Assembly (NCBI RefSeq): GCF_014647835.1
Contig: NZ_BMPY01000009.1
Span: 124,001-188,000, forward strand
Source of the DNA: Microbispora rosea subsp. aerata
GTDB taxonomy: Bacteria > Actinomycetota > Actinomycetes > Streptosporangiales > Streptosporangiaceae
Direction: 5' to 3'
DNA length: 64,000 nucleotides
Positions 44,074-51,973 of this stretch are shown one piece after another. The position numbers and the translations under genes were made by a program. Positions within the stretch are counted from its first letter, which is position 1; every line of letters starts with the position of its first letter. The notes under the pieces were generated by a model that was not told the origin of the DNA, did no database searches, and was given only the letters and a program-made list of their open reading frames with translations.

Positions 44074-44541
44074 CTACGCCTCGCCGCTCCCCGCGTCGGC
44101 GACCTCGATCGCCTCGACGAACCGCTCGGCCTCCGCCTGGCCCATCCCCGTCTCGCCCCGCACCAGGAACACCGCCTGCTCGCCGCGCCCGGCCGCCTTC
44201 AGCTCCCGCACCCGCGTCGCCAGATCCTGCCGCGCGTGCCCCGGCTCCGCCGGCAGCGGACGCCCGGAGGCCAGGGCCTCGGCGAGGTCCTTGGCCTCCT
44301 TCAGCCCCAGCCCGGTCTGCTCGCGGATCAGCTTGATCGCCTCGATCTTCTTGTTCTCGGCGTACAGCTCCCGCACCCGGCGCCGCAGCTCGGCCGAGAC
44401 CGGCGGCAGCAGCCCCGGGCTGCGCCAGGCCAGCGGCCCCGCGGGACGGGCACCGGCCCGCACCGCCGCGAACCCCACGGCGAGCAGCGCGACCACGATG
44501 ACGGCGAGGACCAACACCTCGACCGTGCCCAAGCCGAACAT
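44074..44541 (-). CDS. Membrane protein with ribosomal L7/L12 C-terminal-like domains
   Basis: The 155-residue protein has one N-terminal membrane helix (VEVLVLAVIVVALLAVGFAA). Its cytoplasmic part contains NKKIEAIKLIREQTGLGLKE followed by AKDLAEALASG, which closely matches the factor-binding helix of ribosomal protein L7/L12 (K-I-x-V-I-K-x-V-R-x-x-T-G-L-G-L-K-E-A-K). A second, weaker copy follows (RGEQAVFLVRGETGMGQAEA, then ERFVEAI). L7/L12 helices bind translational GTPases. Here they are tethered to the membrane; the role is unknown. Confidence 0.8.
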   Translation of the reverse strand: MFGLGTVEVLVLAVIVVALLAVGFAAVRAGARPAGPLAWRSPGLLPPVSAELRRRVRELYAENKKIEAIKLIREQTGLGLKEAKDLAEALASGRPLPAEPGHARQDLATRVRELKAAGRGEQAVFLVRGETGMGQAEAERFVEAIEVADAGSGEA

Positions 44542-44586
44542 GTGGTGATCGTAAGCCCTGTCCCACGGGGCGGTCAGCCCCCGGCG

Positions 44587-45540
44587 TCAGCCCACCCGCC
44601 GGGCGATGGTGACGCCGTCGCGCACCGGCAGCATCACCGACTCGACCCGCTCGTCACGCGCGATCGTGTCGTTCAGACGGCGTACGGCCACCTGCGCGTC
44701 CCCCTGGAAGGCCGGGTCGAACACCTGCCCGCGCTGGAACACGTTGTCGACCACGACAAGGCCGCCCGGGCTCAGCCGCGTGACGATCTCCTCGTAGTAG
44801 TCCGGATAGCTCTGCTTGTCGGCGTCGATGAAGGCGAACCCGATCATCGGCTCGGCCGGAAGGGCGCGCAGCGTCTCCAACGCCGGCCCGATCCGCAGAT
44901 CGATGCGGTCGGCCACGCCCGCGCGCTCCCAGTAGTTCCGGGCGATCGACGTCCACTCCGTGCTCACGTCGCACGCCAGCAGCCGCCCGCCCGGCGGCAG
45001 CCCCCTGGCGATGCAGATCGAGGAGTAGCCGGTGAACACCCCCACCTCCACCGCCAGGCGGGCCCCCGACATCCGCGCCAGCATCGTCAGCAGCGCGCCC
45101 TCGTCGTGCGAGATCTGCATGCCGGCCGCGCCGCCCGTCTCCTCCCGCGTCCTGACCGCCAGATCCCGCAGCACCTCATCGGCGGCGGGGGAGCAGTGCG
45201 TGAGCAGATAGTCGTCCACGACCGGAGACAGGTCCCACGCGGCGTCGCCCGCGATCGGCGGCGACCACTCGACCACCGGCTCCTCCCGCTCGGCGGCCTT
45301 CGGCAGGTGACGGGTCACCGCGTCCCGCACCCCGCTCAGCGCCTCCTCGTCGGCGGCCGTCGCGATCATCTCGAACCCGCCTGCGGCCGGTCGCAGCACA
45401 CAACGCCCGGACGGCAGGTCGATCACCGCCCGGCCGTCGCCCCCGAGCCGGGCCTCCACATCGCCGCCCAACTGCGACACCAGCCGCGCGATATAACGGT
45501 CGGGCCGGTCGGTCTCGACGTACGCCGTCGAATGAGGCAT
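44587..45540 (-). CDS. Fusion of DUF2218 and O-methyltransferase domains
   Basis: The ATG at 45540 gives 317 residues. Residues about 1-95 match DUF2218, a small stand-alone family (MPHSTAYVETDRPDRYIARL, ARLGGDGRAVIDLPSGRC, VTRHLPKAAEREEPVVEW). Residues about 110-317 are a family-3 O-methyltransferase (caffeoyl-CoA-OMT-like) with SAM motif AVEVGVFTGYSSICIARGLP, FAFIDADKQSYPDYYEEI and GLVVVDNVFQRGQVFDP. The metal-binding Asp residues are present. The DUF2218 domain is usually a separate protein. It is a single gene, with a 118-bp space to the phosphotransferase gene. Confidence 0.85.
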   Translation of the reverse strand: MPHSTAYVETDRPDRYIARLVSQLGGDVEARLGGDGRAVIDLPSGRCVLRPAAGGFEMIATAADEEALSGVRDAVTRHLPKAAEREEPVVEWSPPIAGDAAWDLSPVVDDYLLTHCSPAADEVLRDLAVRTREETGGAAGMQISHDEGALLTMLARMSGARLAVEVGVFTGYSSICIARGLPPGGRLLACDVSTEWTSIARNYWERAGVADRIDLRIGPALETLRALPAEPMIGFAFIDADKQSYPDYYEEIVTRLSPGGLVVVDNVFQRGQVFDPAFQGDAQVAVRRLNDTIARDERVESVMLPVRDGVTIARRVG

Positions 45541-45658
45541 CGGATTCCTCCACAAGGTTTTCGTCTCTTACGCGACGGGGGAGTGCCCGCACCACCCCGA
45601 CGTACTGGAGCTACATACCCTGGCCCAGTCCGGGGATCTTGGCCACCCCGTTTGCGCA

Positions 45659-46465
45659 CTACGCCTCCCGCGTAAGAGCCGCCAGGAACGACGCCCCATG
45701 CCGCACCAGGTGCGCGATGTCGGTGAGATACAGCACGTCGTGACCCTCCGCGACATGGGCGGCGAACGCCTCGTGACCCGCCTCGGCCTCCGCCCGCATA
45801 TGGGCCACCATATGCTCCAGCCGCGCCCGCGCGGTCTCCACCAGCACGGCCCGGTCCGCCGCCCCCAGCCCGTACGCGTCGGCGAACACCCGCAGCCGCC
45901 GCGCCTGCTCCGTCACATCGGGGGCGCTCGCGTCACGCTCGGGATCGTGCAACGGCACGAACCGGTAGGCGGCGTAGGCGGCATCCCACACCCGCGGCCC
46001 CGGATGCGCGGTGTCGAAGTCGATGAACGCCACAGGCCGTCCCTCCCGGTAGACGCAGTTGTACGGCGCGACGTCACCGTGGCAGACCACCTCGGCGGGA
46101 ACGCGCGGCGGAAAGTACCAGTCGGCGTCGGCCGGGGCCGCGAAGCCCGCCGTCGCGTCGTGGAGGTCCCGCAGCAGCGCCCCCACCCCGGCCAGCGCCT
46201 CATCCGTCGTCACGTACGCCGGAAGGGGATAGCCGGGCACCTCGCCCGGGACGAAATCGAGCACCTCCCGGCCCTGGTCGTCATACCCGTGCGCCCTCGG
46301 CGCCCCGCCGAACCCGGCGGCCGCCAGGTGGTCCAGCAGCGCGTGCACCACCGGCGTCCACCGGCGGGCGGGCCGCCGCACCGTGCCCCCGACCCGGACG
46401 ACACGGTTGACCCCGCCCCCGGTCAGCTCCTCCTCGTACATCTCCCTCTCCGTCGTCTCCTCCAC
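45659..46465 (-). CDS. Aminoglycoside-phosphotransferase-family kinase
   Basis: I choose GTG 46465, 9 bp after AGAAGG; ATG 46441 is another option. The 268-residue protein has the APH kinase core: catalytic loop VCHGDVAPYNCVY (His-Gly-Asp and the Asn of the Brenner motif) and the metal-binding VAFIDFDTAHPGPRVWDAAY. The N-terminal nucleotide loop is short (GGGVNRVVRVGGTVRRP). It could phosphorylate an aminoglycoside, a homoserine-like or another small hydroxyl compound. The sequence alone does not show drug resistance. Confidence 0.88.
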   Translation of the reverse strand: MEETTEREMYEEELTGGGVNRVVRVGGTVRRPARRWTPVVHALLDHLAAAGFGGAPRAHGYDDQGREVLDFVPGEVPGYPLPAYVTTDEALAGVGALLRDLHDATAGFAAPADADWYFPPRVPAEVVCHGDVAPYNCVYREGRPVAFIDFDTAHPGPRVWDAAYAAYRFVPLHDPERDASAPDVTEQARRLRVFADAYGLGAADRAVLVETARARLEHMVAHMRAEAEAGHEAFAAHVAEGHDVLYLTDIAHLVRHGASFLAALTREA

Positions 46466-46645
46466 GCGAGTCCACCTTCTACCGATGGCGCCGTGATCGC
46501 CCCAACGCCGGGGGAGAGGCGGGCACGGGCAGATCACGCCGGCGGCAGCGCCGCGGTTCGGTGACGGCCCCACTGGAGTGGGCGGCGTCGAGACGTCCGG
46601 GGCGAACGGGCCGTAACCAACGCGAGCTCGTCCGGCATCTCGGCG

Positions 46646-46969
46646 CTAAGGGCTCGGGAACGACGAACCGGTTCCGCGCACGGCGGTGCGCTCGTAGTGC
46701 CGCATCTCCTCGATCTGCCGGACGTACGGCTTGATCTCGGAGAAGAACGCCGCGAAGTGCTCGCCGCCCCGGAAACCCCGCAGGTGGTCTTCGATGGAGG
46801 TCCAGGTAATGCGCAGAACGTACCACTCGGGCTCTTCGACGCAGCGGGACAGTTCGTAGTCCATGCACTGCGGCGCGGCCGCCAAAGGCACGGCGGCACG
46901 CGCGTACGCGGCTTCGAACTCCTCGGCGTCCTGCCGGTCTATCCGGTAACGGATGTACTCCACGATCAT
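46646..46969 (-). CDS. Antibiotic-biosynthesis monooxygenase-family protein
   Basis: The 107-residue ferredoxin-like protein has VEYIRYRIDRQDAEEFEAAY, SRCVEEPEWYVLRITWTSIE and HLRGFRGGEHFAAFFSEIKP. These belong to the ABM dimeric alpha+beta barrel family (ActVA-Orf6-like), small cofactor-free monooxygenases or heme/quinone-binding proteins. Its upstream region carries repeated GTAAC/GTTAC sites. On the other side of these sites is a decayed reductase gene. Confidence 0.85.
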   Translation of the reverse strand: MIVEYIRYRIDRQDAEEFEAAYARAAVPLAAAPQCMDYELSRCVEEPEWYVLRITWTSIEDHLRGFRGGEHFAAFFSEIKPYVRQIEEMRHYERTAVRGTGSSFPSP

Positions 46970-46995
46970 GTGCGCACCGCCCCAAGGCCGTCGTA

Positions 46996-47036
46996 GTTAC
47001 AGATCGAGAGATCAGTAACACTGTAATCACAATTAC
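46996..47036. promoter_or_regulatory. Operator cluster upstream of the monooxygenase gene
   Basis: GTTAC at 46996-47000, GTAAC at 47015-47019 and the perfect inverted repeat GTAAT-CACA-ATTAC at 47023-47036 form an AT-rich cluster. Such sites suit a HxlR- or MarR-like regulator, but none is encoded next to them. Confidence 0.5.
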
Positions 47037-47044
47037 TTCAAGCC

Positions 47045-47508
47045 CCGTACGGCGCCGCCAGAGCCGCCGCGGAGACGGCGGTGGCCGCGATCGCGCCGAC
47101 CGCGGTCATAGCCCGGACGTCCCTGATCATCGGTGACGGTGATTCCCCCACGAGGTGATGGTGCGTTCACTGGCCACCGGCGGGGAGAGGGGAGTGCTGT
47201 TCACCGACGTGGTGCGGTGCCCCGTGCACGTCGCCGATCTGGCTGCCGCGCTCCTCGAACTCGGGGCGTCCGAGTATCGCGGCGTCCACCATGTCGCGGG
47301 AGCCGATGCGGTGAGCCGCTATGAGCTGGGGGTGCTCATCGCCCGGCGTGACGGCTTCGGTGACCTGGATGTGCCCGCGGGCCGGCGGGCGGACAACGCG
47401 CCCGGGCCGCTCGATGTGCGTCTGGATTGCGCCATGACTCAGCGACGGCTCCGGACCAGGCCGCGCGGCGCGCGGCGGTTTCTGACGCGGAGGGGAGAAG
47501 AGGGGTAG
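47045..47508 (+). pseudogene. dTDP-4-dehydrorhamnose-reductase-like gene relic
   Basis: From 47045 a frame reads PYGAARAAAETAVAAIAPTA, VIARTSLIIGDGDSP, and then after a run of five C (about 47144-47149) similarity continues one frame over: MVRSLATGGERGVLFTDVVR, YRGVHHVAGADAVSRYELGV and PLDVRLDCAMTQRRL. These match the second half of RmlD-type SDR proteins. The N-terminal NAD-binding half is missing, one base is lost in the C-run, and the catalytic YxxxK reads YGAAR. It is a truncated and frameshifted relic. Confidence 0.75.
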
Positions 47509-47525
47509 ACATCCCGAAACGAGAC

Positions 47526-47607
47526 AATGCCAATACACGATTGCGCCGCCTTTGCCTATACCAGACAGAATTCACCTTCTGTCTGGTATAGGGCAGACTT
47601 TGGCATT
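47526..47607. repeat. Nested inverted repeat, candidate MITE or cruciform
   Basis: The inner stem is perfect: CCTATACCAGACAGAA (47555-47570) with TTCTGTCTGGTATAGG (47577-47592), a 16-bp stem and 6-base loop. An outer pair, AATGCCAA (47526-47533) and TTGGCATT (47600-47607), extends it, with an imperfect ACGAGACA/TGTCGT continuation. The element is AT-rich and lies between a reductase relic and a VOC gene. It could be a small transposable element, a regulatory hairpin or a terminator. Confidence 0.6.
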
Positions 47608-47738
47608 TTGTCGTATCTGTGGAGGGGTGTCCGTCCGGCGGCGACAGCCGGAAGTCAAATCTTGGGTTCTGGGGTGCCGGCGATGCGGCGCCCGCTCCGC
47701 CTCAGGTATGCCAGAGGCCACGACAGAGAAGGATCACC

Positions 47739-48179
47739 GTGACGCTTCAGCGGATGGACAACGTCGGCATCGTCGTCGACGACCTGGAGACCGCCATTGC
47801 GTTCTTCATGGAACTCGGCATGGAACTGGAGGGCAAGGCGCTGATCGAGGGGCCGTGGGCGGCACGTCTCGTCGGGCTCGCCGACCAGCGGGTCGACATC
47901 GCGATGATGCGGACCCCGGACGGCCACGGGCGAATCGAGCTGGCGAAGTACCACACCCCGGCGGCGATCGGCGGCGTGCCGCAGGACGCCCCGGCGAACA
48001 CGCTGGGCATCCGCCGCATTATGTTCGCCGTCGACGACATCGACGACGTCATCGCACGCCTGCGCATCCGCGGCGCCGAGCTCGTCGGCGAGGTGGTCCA
48101 GTACGAGGACGCCTACCGGCTCTGCTACATGCGCGGGCCCGAGGGAATCGTCGTCGCGCTGGCCGAGCAGCTCGGCTGA
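47739..48179 (+). CDS. VOC/glyoxalase-family protein
   Basis: GTG at 47739 lies 6 bp after AGAAGGA. The 146-residue protein has two VOC modules. The first begins QRMDNVGIVVDDLETAIAFF (metal residue His replaced by Asn-Val in this position). The second has GIRRIMFAVDDIDDVIARLR and CYMRGPEGIVVALAEQLG (metal Glu in GPEG). A bleomycin-resistance- or isomerase-like role is possible. The upstream 230 bp carry the hairpin element. Confidence 0.88.
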   Translation: MTLQRMDNVGIVVDDLETAIAFFMELGMELEGKALIEGPWAARLVGLADQRVDIAMMRTPDGHGRIELAKYHTPAAIGGVPQDAPANTLGIRRIMFAVDDIDDVIARLRIRGAELVGEVVQYEDAYRLCYMRGPEGIVVALAEQLG

Positions 48180-48255
48180 CGGCCTCGTCGCGGCGACCGC
48201 GCAGGGATGGCGTCACACACCCCGAACCCCAGGTGAAGGCCCTTTCCAGCGTTGC

Positions 48256-48279
48256 TTGATAATGTACATTATGTCAAGT
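48256..48279. promoter_or_regulatory. Orphan palindromic operator-like site
   Basis: ATAATGTACATTAT (48260-48273) is a perfect 14-bp palindrome. It is flanked by CTTGA and TCAAG, making a longer imperfect one. Read on the minus strand it also contains TTGACA. It lies in a 549-bp stretch (48180-48728) with no recognisable gene. Confidence 0.5.
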
Positions 48280-48640
48280 TGACTTCTCGGCCCCGCTCCT
48301 CCGGACGGTGCCGGGCCCGCGTCCTCCCTTGACCACCCGGCCTCCGCCTCCGTCCGAGCCGGGGCCGCGCAGCGCTGCGGGCTCCCCCGGCTGTGACCTT
48401 GGGTAGATCGTCTTCGAGCGCGACGTCGGTTGCGTCCGGGAAAGCCGCCACCCGGGGCGCGTGTGCGCGGAACCGCGGTGGCGCGAGCGATGTGAGCCGC
48501 CGCCGCGTGCCTACCCCGGCGGTGCGGAACGCCGGGCGCGGGCGCGTGACATCGAGGATGATTCCCGACATAAGGGGCCGGGATCGCGGGCCCCGAGCAG
48601 GGGTTCTACGGGCGTCGAGCCGGTTTACCGGTGTTCGGCG

Positions 48641-48668
48641 GCCGGACGCGAGCGCTCTCGCGTCCGGC
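48641..48668 (-). terminator. Terminator of the ECF41 sigma gene
   Basis: GCCGGACGCGAG (48641-48652) pairs perfectly with CTCGCGTCCGGC (48657-48668) around 4 bases, about 60 bp beyond the sigma-factor stop codon. Confidence 0.75.
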
Positions 48669-48728
48669 ATCACCGGCGTCGCGGTTACCGAGAGTGACCA
48701 CTCCCCTCTCCCCCGCTGCCGGGCGGGA

Positions 48729-49655
48729 TCAGCGGCTCACGGTGGTCTCCTGCCGCATGTGTGACAGCTTCTCGGGGTTGCGTACGGCGTAGAGCGCGGT
48801 GATGAGGCCGTCGTCCATGCGTACGGTGATGACGGCGTCGATGTCGCCGTCGAGCCGGACGACCAGTGCCGGGTGGCCGTTGACCTGGGCCGGTTGCAGC
48901 GACGCCGCGGGGTTGATCCTGCCCAGCAGATCGGCCACGTGGTCGGCCCCCACGATGGGTGTGAGCGCGGCCTGCTTGAGCCCGCCGCCGTCCGCGAGGA
49001 AGACGACGTCGGGGGCGAGGATGTCGAGCAGGTGCCGCGGGTCGCCGGTCTCGACCGCGCGCCGGAACGCCTCCAGCGCGCCGCGGGTCTCGGCCGGGGA
49101 GACGGTTCCGCGCGGGCGCCGGGCGGCGACGTGGGCGCGGGCGCGGTGGGCGATCTGGCGGACGGCGGCATGGCTCTTGCCGACGGCTTCGGCGATCTCG
49201 TCGTAGTCGAGGTCGAAGACCTCGCGCAGGACGAACACCGCCCGTTCGGTGGGGGTGAGCGTCTCCAGCACCAGCAGCATCGCCGTCGAGACGCTGTCGG
49301 CGAGTTCGACGTCCTCGGCCACGTCGGGCGTGGTCAGCAGCGGCTCGGGCAGCCAGGGCCCGACGTAGGACTCCCTGCGGCGGCCGAGCGTGCGGAGGCG
49401 TTTCAGCGCCTGGCGGGTCACGATCCGGATCAGGTACGCACGCCGGTCCCGCACCATGTCGAGATCGACGTTCGCCCACAGCAGCCAGGTTTCCTGCAGG
49501 ACGTCCTCGGCGTCGGCGGCCGATCCCAGCATCTCGTAGGCGACGGTGAACAGCAGGTTGCGGTGGGTGATGAACGCCCCGGTGGCGGGGTCCAGGGCGG
49601 GGTCCGTCCGGCCGCCGGCGGGCGGCTCGGCTGTGGCCATGTGTCTGTCGCTCAT
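48729..49655 (-). CDS. ECF41-type sigma factor (SigJ-like) with SnoaL-like C-terminal domain
   Basis: ATG at 49655 follows AGGAACG. The 308-residue protein has region 2 (FTVAYEMLGSAADAEDVLQE, WLLWANVD) and region 4 (LTPTERAVFVLREVFDLDYD, EIAEAVGKSHAAVRQIAHRA). A C-terminal SnoaL-like domain follows, with the ECF41 hallmarks WLPEP (between regions 2 and 4), DGGG and NPEKL near the end. ECF41 factors have no anti-sigma factor; the C-terminal domain itself controls activity. They are typically divergent from a carboxymuconolactone decarboxylase or oxidoreductase target, exactly as here. Confidence 0.93.
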   Translation of the reverse strand: MSDRHMATAEPPAGGRTDPALDPATGAFITHRNLLFTVAYEMLGSAADAEDVLQETWLLWANVDLDMVRDRRAYLIRIVTRQALKRLRTLGRRRESYVGPWLPEPLLTTPDVAEDVELADSVSTAMLLVLETLTPTERAVFVLREVFDLDYDEIAEAVGKSHAAVRQIAHRARAHVAARRPRGTVSPAETRGALEAFRRAVETGDPRHLLDILAPDVVFLADGGGLKQAALTPIVGADHVADLLGRINPAASLQPAQVNGHPALVVRLDGDIDAVITVRMDDGLITALYAVRNPEKLSHMRQETTVSR

Positions 49656-49715
49656 CGCCGTTCCTGTCTGTCGGTTCTCCGTTGCGCGTGCATACGATCC
49701 CGCTCCCCCGCGTCG

Positions 49716-49763
49716 TGTGACACCCAGGGCGGGTGAGACACGTCACACGACCACGCTGTCACA
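49716..49763. promoter_or_regulatory. ECF41-like promoter elements in the divergent region
   Basis: TGTGACA (49716-49722, reading TGTCACA leftward), CGTCACA (49741-49747) and TGTCACA (49757-49763) match the -35 element known for ECF41 promoters. A matching CGTC -10 element at the usual distance is not clear in either direction. The spacing from 49763 to CGTC at 49791 is 27 bp. Confidence 0.5.
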
Positions 49764-49846
49764 GGGGCCGGGACGCCGGGATCTCTTGCTCGTCGGGACG
49801 CCGCGCCGATGATCGGCGCGGCACACACGAGTGAGGAGCACACGTC

Positions 49847-50332
49847 ATGAAACCCCGCATGGACCTGATGTCCAGCGAGCTCGGCGTCAAGATCGCCAAG
49901 CGGATCGCCAGCGTCAACCTGGCGATTCAGGAGTCGCCGCTCCCCCGGGCCACGCAGGACCTGGTGACGCTGCGCGCCAGTCAGATCAACGGCTGCGGTT
50001 TCTGCGTCGACTATCACACGCAGGAGGCCGCGGCCGCCGGGGAGTCGGGGGTCCGGCTCCATCTGGTGGCCGCCTGGCGCGAGTCGACCGTGTTCACCGA
50101 GGCGGAGCGGGCGGCGCTGGCGCTCACCGAGGAGGGCACCCGGCTCGCCGACGCCCACCACGGTGTGTCCGACGAGACCTGGGAGCGGGTGCGTGAACAC
50201 TACGACGACGACCAGATCGTCGCGCTGGTCTCGCTGATCGCCCTTATCAACGCCTCCAACCGGCTCAACGTGATCGTGCGTAACCCGGGGGGCTCGTACC
50301 AGCCCGGCATGTTCGCCGGTATGGCGAGTTGA
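49847..50332 (+). CDS. Carboxymuconolactone decarboxylase-family (AhpD-like) protein
   Basis: The 161-residue helical protein has the redox motif Cys50-x2-Cys53-x3-His57 in INGCGFCVDYHT, the AhpD active site for alkylhydroperoxidase-like activity. Further family features are LVTLRASQ before the cysteines and a long C-terminal helix (LIALINASNRLNVIV). It is the typical ECF41 target and lies divergent from that sigma gene. It ends 10 bp before the FAD-oxidoreductase gene, so the two form an operon. Confidence 0.92.
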   Translation: MKPRMDLMSSELGVKIAKRIASVNLAIQESPLPRATQDLVTLRASQINGCGFCVDYHTQEAAAAGESGVRLHLVAAWRESTVFTEAERAALALTEEGTRLADAHHGVSDETWERVREHYDDDQIVALVSLIALINASNRLNVIVRNPGGSYQPGMFAGMAS

Positions 50333-50342
50333 AAGGACAGCA

Positions 50343-51683
50343 ATGAACGCAGCGCTTGAAATCCTTCGCCGTGACTTCGGCGGCGACATCATCGAGCCGG
50401 GAGCGGAGGAGTACGCGTCGGCCAGCCGCACGATGCTGGTCACGGGCAGCCCGGCCGTCGTTCTGCGGCCCGGGAGCGTCGGGGATGTGCAAGCGGCGGT
50501 CCGGTTCGCCGCGGACGCGGGGCTCGCGCTGTCGGTGCGCGGCGGCGGCCACGCCTTCCCGGGCTTCGGCACCAACGACGGAGGTGTCGTGATCGACCTG
50601 GGCGGCCTCGCGGACGTCGAGGTCGTCGACAAGGAGCGTCATCTCGTGCGGGTCGGCGGCGGGGCCACCTGGGGCCGGGTCGCGGCCGCTCTGGCTCCGC
50701 ATGGGCTGGCGATCTCCTCGGGTGACACCAGGAGCGTCGGCGTCGGCGGGCTGACGCTGGTCGGCGGCATCGGCTGGAAGGTCAGGAAGCACGGTCTGGC
50801 GTTGGACAGCCTGGTGGCCGCCGAGGTGGTCACGGCCGGCGGGCAGGTCGTGCGTGCCGACGCCGAGGAGAACTCCGAGCTGTTTTGGGCCCTTCGCGGG
50901 GGTGGTGGCAATTTCGGCATCGTGACCGCCTTCACGTTCGCGGCCCATCCGACGACGGACGTCTTCTTCGGCAGGATCACCTTCCCCGTGTCGGAGGCGG
51001 CCGCCGTGCTGCGAGGGTGGGCGGACCACCTCCGCACCGCCCCCGAGGAGCTCACCTCGATCGCGAACATCGCCAATCCCCTCGCGGGCGGTCCTTCCGC
51101 GCCGGTCGAGATTTACGTCGCCGTCGACGGTGACGACCCGCGGCTCGCGGCTGAGATTGTCGACCCGATCCGCCGGCTCGGCACGGTGATCGACGACGAG
51201 GTGGCGCTGAGGCCGTACGCCGACACGCTGGTGGACGGGATCGTGGCGCCGCCGGGCATCCGGCTGGTCACGAGAAGCGCGTTCGTCGGCGAGGAGTCGG
51301 TGCCGGAGGCTCTCGGGATCGTCGCCGAGGCCGGGGCGGCGGAGAGGGCGCCGTTCATCTCCGTTCGCAGCCTCGGCGGCGCGGTCAGCCGGGTCCCCCA
51401 CGACGCCACCGCGTACGCGTACCGCCGGGCGGAGTTGCTGGTGGTGACCACCGTCGTGGGGCCGGCGCCGGTCGTCGAGGCCGCGCGGCCGGTGGTGGAG
51501 TCGGTCTGGGGCAGGCTCGCTCCGCACGTCGACGGCGCCTACGCGGGCTTCCTGACGTCGGCCGCGGAGGAGGATGTCGCCGCCGCCTATCCGGAGCGCA
51601 CTTATCGGCGGCTCGCGGCGGTCAAGCGCCAGTGGGACCCCGGCAACCTGTTCGCCGGCAACCACAACGTGCGGCCCGCGTAG
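50343..51683 (+). CDS. FAD-linked oxidoreductase (berberine-bridge-enzyme-like)
   Basis: The ATG at 50343 follows AAAGGACAG. The 446-residue protein has the PP-loop FAD domain with RGGGHAFPGFG (flavin-linking His 70), VGGGATWGRVAAAL and SVGVGGLTLVGGIGW. In bicovalent enzymes a Cys sits in the G-x-C-x-x-VGxxG stretch; here that position is Val, so the flavin is probably linked only through His. The C-terminal BBE segment ends KRQWDPGNLFAGNHNVRP. It forms an operon with the AhpD-like gene and is a likely ECF41 target. The substrate is unknown. Confidence 0.92.
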   Translation: MNAALEILRRDFGGDIIEPGAEEYASASRTMLVTGSPAVVLRPGSVGDVQAAVRFAADAGLALSVRGGGHAFPGFGTNDGGVVIDLGGLADVEVVDKERHLVRVGGGATWGRVAAALAPHGLAISSGDTRSVGVGGLTLVGGIGWKVRKHGLALDSLVAAEVVTAGGQVVRADAEENSELFWALRGGGGNFGIVTAFTFAAHPTTDVFFGRITFPVSEAAAVLRGWADHLRTAPEELTSIANIANPLAGGPSAPVEIYVAVDGDDPRLAAEIVDPIRRLGTVIDDEVALRPYADTLVDGIVAPPGIRLVTRSAFVGEESVPEALGIVAEAGAAERAPFISVRSLGGAVSRVPHDATAYAYRRAELLVVTTVVGPAPVVEAARPVVESVWGRLAPHVDGAYAGFLTSAAEEDVAAAYPERTYRRLAAVKRQWDPGNLFAGNHNVRPA

Positions 51684-51973
51684 GTCGCGCGGACGGGCGA
51701 GACCGTTCAGGTGCCCGGCCGGCCCGGCCGAGGTCGTGCCGGCCGGGCGCGGGCGCCGGATGGCGGCGGCGGGGGCACAGTTGCCGCCCGCCTCGGCCGT
51801 ACGGGACCAGCAGGAGGGCGCAGAGCAGCCCGATCGTGTCCGGGATCAGCATGGTCCCGGCGGGCGGTCGTGCGCCCGGTCCGTCCCCATGAGGAGGGTC
51901 CGCTCCCCCAGCATGGCCGGGGAGCGGGTGTCAGCGGGCGTCATGGGCGGGCGGCAGCTCCCCCGCCGGCTGA

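Noticed and set aside
47552-48259. Frame with CRICGG and CRRCG resembling a zinc ribbon
   Set aside because: It begins inside the inverted repeat, overlaps the well-supported VOC gene in another frame and becomes Arg-rich; the cysteine pairs are probably chance.
48269-48673. Minus-strand frame of 134 codons in the gene-free stretch
   Set aside because: No domain, Arg/Pro-rich throughout, and crossed by the terminator of the sigma gene.
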